From Clostridia bacterium (GTDB lineage Bacteria > Bacillota > Clostridia > Christensenellales > Borkfalkiaceae), in NCBI GenBank assembly GCA_017620875.1, contig JAGAUH010000047.1, positions 1-8,402 on the forward strand: a DNA stretch of 8,402 bases. The letters are read 5' to 3'. Below are positions 7,165-8,402 of the stretch, in pieces; position 1 is the stretch's first letter, and every line of letters begins with the position of its first letter. The translations under genes and the position numbers were made by a program. The notes under the pieces were generated by a model. It was given only the letters and a program-made list of their open reading frames with translations, was not told where the DNA came from and searched no databases.

Positions 7165-7260
7165 AATATTTTCCTCCGTTTATTCCTCCTTATGCTCCAT
7201 TATTTTTCCGCTTTAACCCTAGGGCAACAGATGCGGGAAAGCATAAGTGCGTATTATTAG
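7165..7260 (-). promoter_or_regulatory. rpsB 5' leader with nested inverted repeats
   Basis: The predicted leader is about 95 nt. On the plus strand CTTATGCT (7189-7196) is exactly complementary to AGCATAAG (7240-7247), and two G-U pairs could extend this stem. Inside it TTTCCGC (7205-7211) can pair with GCGGGAAA (7233-7240) with one bulged base; the last bases compete with the outer stem. The palindrome CCCTAGGG lies at 7218-7225, near the apex. The outer stem ends inside an extra AAGGAGG (minus strand of 7185-7191) that sits too far from the rpsB ATG to be its ribosome binding site. The true site, GGAGG, is outside the structure. This could be an autoregulatory S2 leader. I do not recognise it as a known RNA family. 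Confidence 0.5.
7180..7200 (-). CDS. Possible six-residue leader ORF (MEHKEE) before rpsB
   Basis: ATG at 7200 opens a six-codon frame that ends with TAA at 7180, 15 bases before the rpsB ATG. Its own upstream site is weak (GCGGA, about six bases away). The codons run through the 3' arm of the outer leader stem and include the extra AAGGAGG, so ribosomes translating it would open that stem. It may be chance, because so short a frame has no statistical support. Confidence 0.2.
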   Translation of the reverse strand: MEHKEE

Positions 7261-7267
7261 CCTTATT

Positions 7268-7296
7268 ATTATAACACAGCATAGTCAACTTTGCAA
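7268..7296 (-). promoter_or_regulatory. Promoter of the rpsB operon
   Basis: Read on the minus strand, a perfect TATAAT (7273-7268) is preceded by TGT, giving the extended -10 form TGTTATAAT. A -35 TTGCAA (7296-7291, four of six consensus bases) lies 17 bases upstream. The predicted transcript start is about 7261. This suits a strong housekeeping sigma-A promoter. Confidence 0.75.
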
Positions 7297-7305
7297 ACGT
7301 TTTTA
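7292..7305. promoter_or_regulatory. LacI-family operator-like palindrome at the rpsB -35
   Basis: TGCAAACGTTTTTA is centred on CG and contains the perfect palindrome AAACGTTT (7295-7302). This is the core shape of many LacI/GalR/PurR/CcpA-type operators. It overlaps the -35 of the rpsB promoter. Its 8-bp core CAAACGTT (7294-7301) recurs inverted as AACGTTTG at 7364-7371 in the galactokinase promoter. Binding is inferred only from the pattern. Confidence 0.3.
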
Positions 7306-7320
7306 AGATTTTTTTTGCAA

Positions 7321-7378
7321 TTTTAATTATTTTATTTTTAATAAAAATCTTTACAAAACCACCAACGTTTGATATAAT
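7321..7378 (+). promoter_or_regulatory. Promoter of the galactokinase-like gene, with AT-rich upstream tract
   Basis: TTTACA (7350-7355, five of six consensus bases) and a perfect TATAAT (7373-7378) are separated by 17 bases. An almost pure A/T stretch at 7321-7347 precedes the -35 and could serve as an UP element. The predicted start is near 7385, giving a leader of about 30 nt. The operator-like AACGTTTG (7364-7371) lies in the spacer just before the -10, where a bound repressor would block the polymerase. Confidence 0.8.
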
Positions 7379-7415
7379 AAAGTTAATAAAAAAATTTTAA
7401 CAAGGAAGTTTTGTT

Positions 7416-8402
7416 ATGGATTTAAAAATTTTATACGGTGAAAGGGCTAACCTTGCCGAACAAGAAAAGAGATTTGACTTTATTGCAGAGGTTTTTGAAA
7501 AAGCAGAAAACTCTAAACCAGAATACTTTTTCTCATCTAGCGGAAGAGCAGAAATTTTAGGTAACCACACCGACCACAACCACGGTAAAGTTATGGTTGC
7601 CGCTATCTCTTGCGATATAGTTGCCGCTGTTAAAAAGACAGACGATAATAAAATTACTATTTGTTCCGTTGGATACCCTGCTTTAACGGTAGACATTAGT
7701 TCAACCGAAATTAATAAAAAAGAATACGGTACTAGCCTTGCTTTAACAAAAGGTATTGTTCAAAAATTAAAAGATATGGGTTATACTTTCGGCGGTTTTA
7801 CTGCTCACACTAACAGTAACATCTTTAAAGGTGCAGGCGTTTCTAGTTCTGCTGCTTTCGAAGTGCTAGTTTGCGAAATTATAAATAAACTATACCTTGG
7901 TGGCGTTTTAGACGAAGTTACTAAGGCAGTTATTAGCCAATATGCAGAAAACGTTTACTTTGGTAAACCTTGTGGATTATTAGACCAAAGCGGTATTAGT
8001 ATCGGTTCTTTAACCAAACTAGATTTTAACGAGCCTACTAAACCCGTTATTACTAAACTTACCCCACCAAAGGGCTATTCTTTAGTTATTACTAACACCG
8101 GTGGTAACCATGCTGCCCTAACCGAGCACTACGCCGCTATTAGAGTAGAAATGGAAGAAATTGCCGCTTTCTTTGGTAAAAAAGTTTTAAGAGAAGTAGA
8201 ATACGATACGCTTATATCTAACGTTTATAAATTAAAAGAAAAATTTAGCGGTAGAGCAATACTTAGAGCGTTACACTTCTACAACGAAAATAAGAGAGTT
8301 GACGATGCGGAAAAAGCCTTAGCAATCGGCGATACAAAAGCATTTTTAGACGCTGTAAACGCAAGTGGTATTAGTTCGCTTAATATGTTACAAAACTGCT
8401 AC
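7416..8402 (+). CDS. galK: Galactokinase-like GHMP kinase (3' end beyond window)
   Basis: The frame is open for 329 codons to the right edge. Full galactokinases have about 390-430 residues, so the C-terminal part with the third GHMP motif is not seen. Galactokinase phosphorylates alpha-D-galactose at C1 with ATP, the first kinase step of the Leloir pathway. The signature region reads GRAEILGNHTDHNHG at 43-57, where classical enzymes have GRVNLIGEHTDYNGG. The ATP-binding GHMP motif GAGVSSSAA is at 139-147, and the catalytic Asp fits D190 in GLLDQ. R44, H51 and D53 match conserved positions, but N50 replaces the usual Glu. I recall this GNHTDH form from annotated clostridial galactokinase-family proteins; that is unchecked. 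The start has AAGGAA at 7402-7407 with an 8-nt spacer. No neighbouring gal gene is visible, so another sugar substrate remains possible. Confidence 0.85.
   Translation, partial: MDLKILYGERANLAEQEKRFDFIAEVFEKAENSKPEYFFSSSGRAEILGNHTDHNHGKVMVAAISCDIVAAVKKTDDNKITICSVGYPALTVDISSTEINKKEYGTSLALTKGIVQKLKDMGYTFGGFTAHTNSNIFKGAGVSSSAAFEVLVCEIINKLYLGGVLDEVTKAVISQYAENVYFGKPCGLLDQSGISIGSLTKLDFNEPTKPVITKLTPPKGYSLVITNTGGNHAALTEHYAAIRVEMEEIAAFFGKKVLREVEYDTLISNVYKLKEKFSGRAILRALHFYNENKRVDDAEKALAIGDTKAFLDAVNASGISSLNMLQNCY

Noticed and set aside
7283..7288. TTGACT on the minus strand near the rpsB -10
   Set aside because: It resembles a better -35, but the spacing to TATAAT is only nine bases. TTGCAA at 17 bases fits better.
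7397..7696. Antisense 99-codon open frame across the start of the galactokinase-like gene
   Set aside because: It lies over the clearly coding plus-strand gene and its promoter-proximal leader, shows no family motif, and has no ribosome binding site that I can see.
1..8402. CRISPR arrays, tRNA or rRNA genes, insertion sequences, frameshifted or broken genes
   Set aside because: No regularly spaced repeats, no cloverleaf-like or rRNA-like stretches, no transposase motifs. All eight minus-strand genes are full length and intact.

Overview
The window is an AT-rich piece of bacterial chromosome. It holds one long housekeeping block on the minus strand and the 5' part of one divergent gene on the plus strand. 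The minus-strand order rpsB, tsf, pyrH, frr, uppS, cdsA, dxr, rseP is the classical Bacillota arrangement. The AT-rich codon use, strong AGGAGG-type ribosome binding sites, the MEP-pathway gene dxr in this position and the form of the galactokinase-like gene together suggest a member of the class Clostridia, probably an uncultured gut-type lineage. The phylum is fairly secure; anything finer is inference.

Reading right to left on the minus strand: an extended -10 promoter (7268-7296) drives a leader of about 95 nt with nested inverted repeats and a six-residue mini-ORF, then rpsB (ribosomal protein S2) and tsf (EF-Ts). A clear intrinsic terminator follows tsf directly. Next come pyrH (UMP kinase) and, after a 135-base gap, frr (ribosome recycling factor). 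Then uppS (undecaprenyl diphosphate synthase) and cdsA (CDP-diglyceride synthase) follow as tightly overlapped genes, and after a 75-base gap with a 12-bp hairpin come dxr (DXP reductoisomerase) and rseP (site-2 intramembrane protease). The last 97 bases at the left edge are non-coding and rich in inverted and direct repeats. On the plus strand, a near-consensus promoter (7350-7378) precedes a GHMP kinase of the galactokinase type, cut by the right edge after 329 codons.

The block joins translation (S2, EF-Ts, RRF), pyrimidine nucleotide supply (UMP kinase) and envelope lipid metabolism. Dxr commits carbon to isoprenoids, UppS extends them to the undecaprenyl carrier for cell-wall synthesis, CdsA makes the CDP-diacylglycerol used for phospholipids, and RseP cleaves membrane-embedded substrates. 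Stop and start codons overlap at frr/uppS (TAATG), uppS/cdsA (ATGA) and dxr/rseP (TAATG), which suggests translational coupling.

I found no mobile element, CRISPR array, tRNA or rRNA, and no gene of wholly unknown type, so I do not claim a new system here. The points most worth checking are regulatory and structural: the rpsB leader, the terminator set almost against pyrH, operator-like palindromes between the divergent promoters, the altered sugar-binding motif of the galactokinase-like protein, a probable second PDZ-like domain in RseP, and the repeat-rich left edge.
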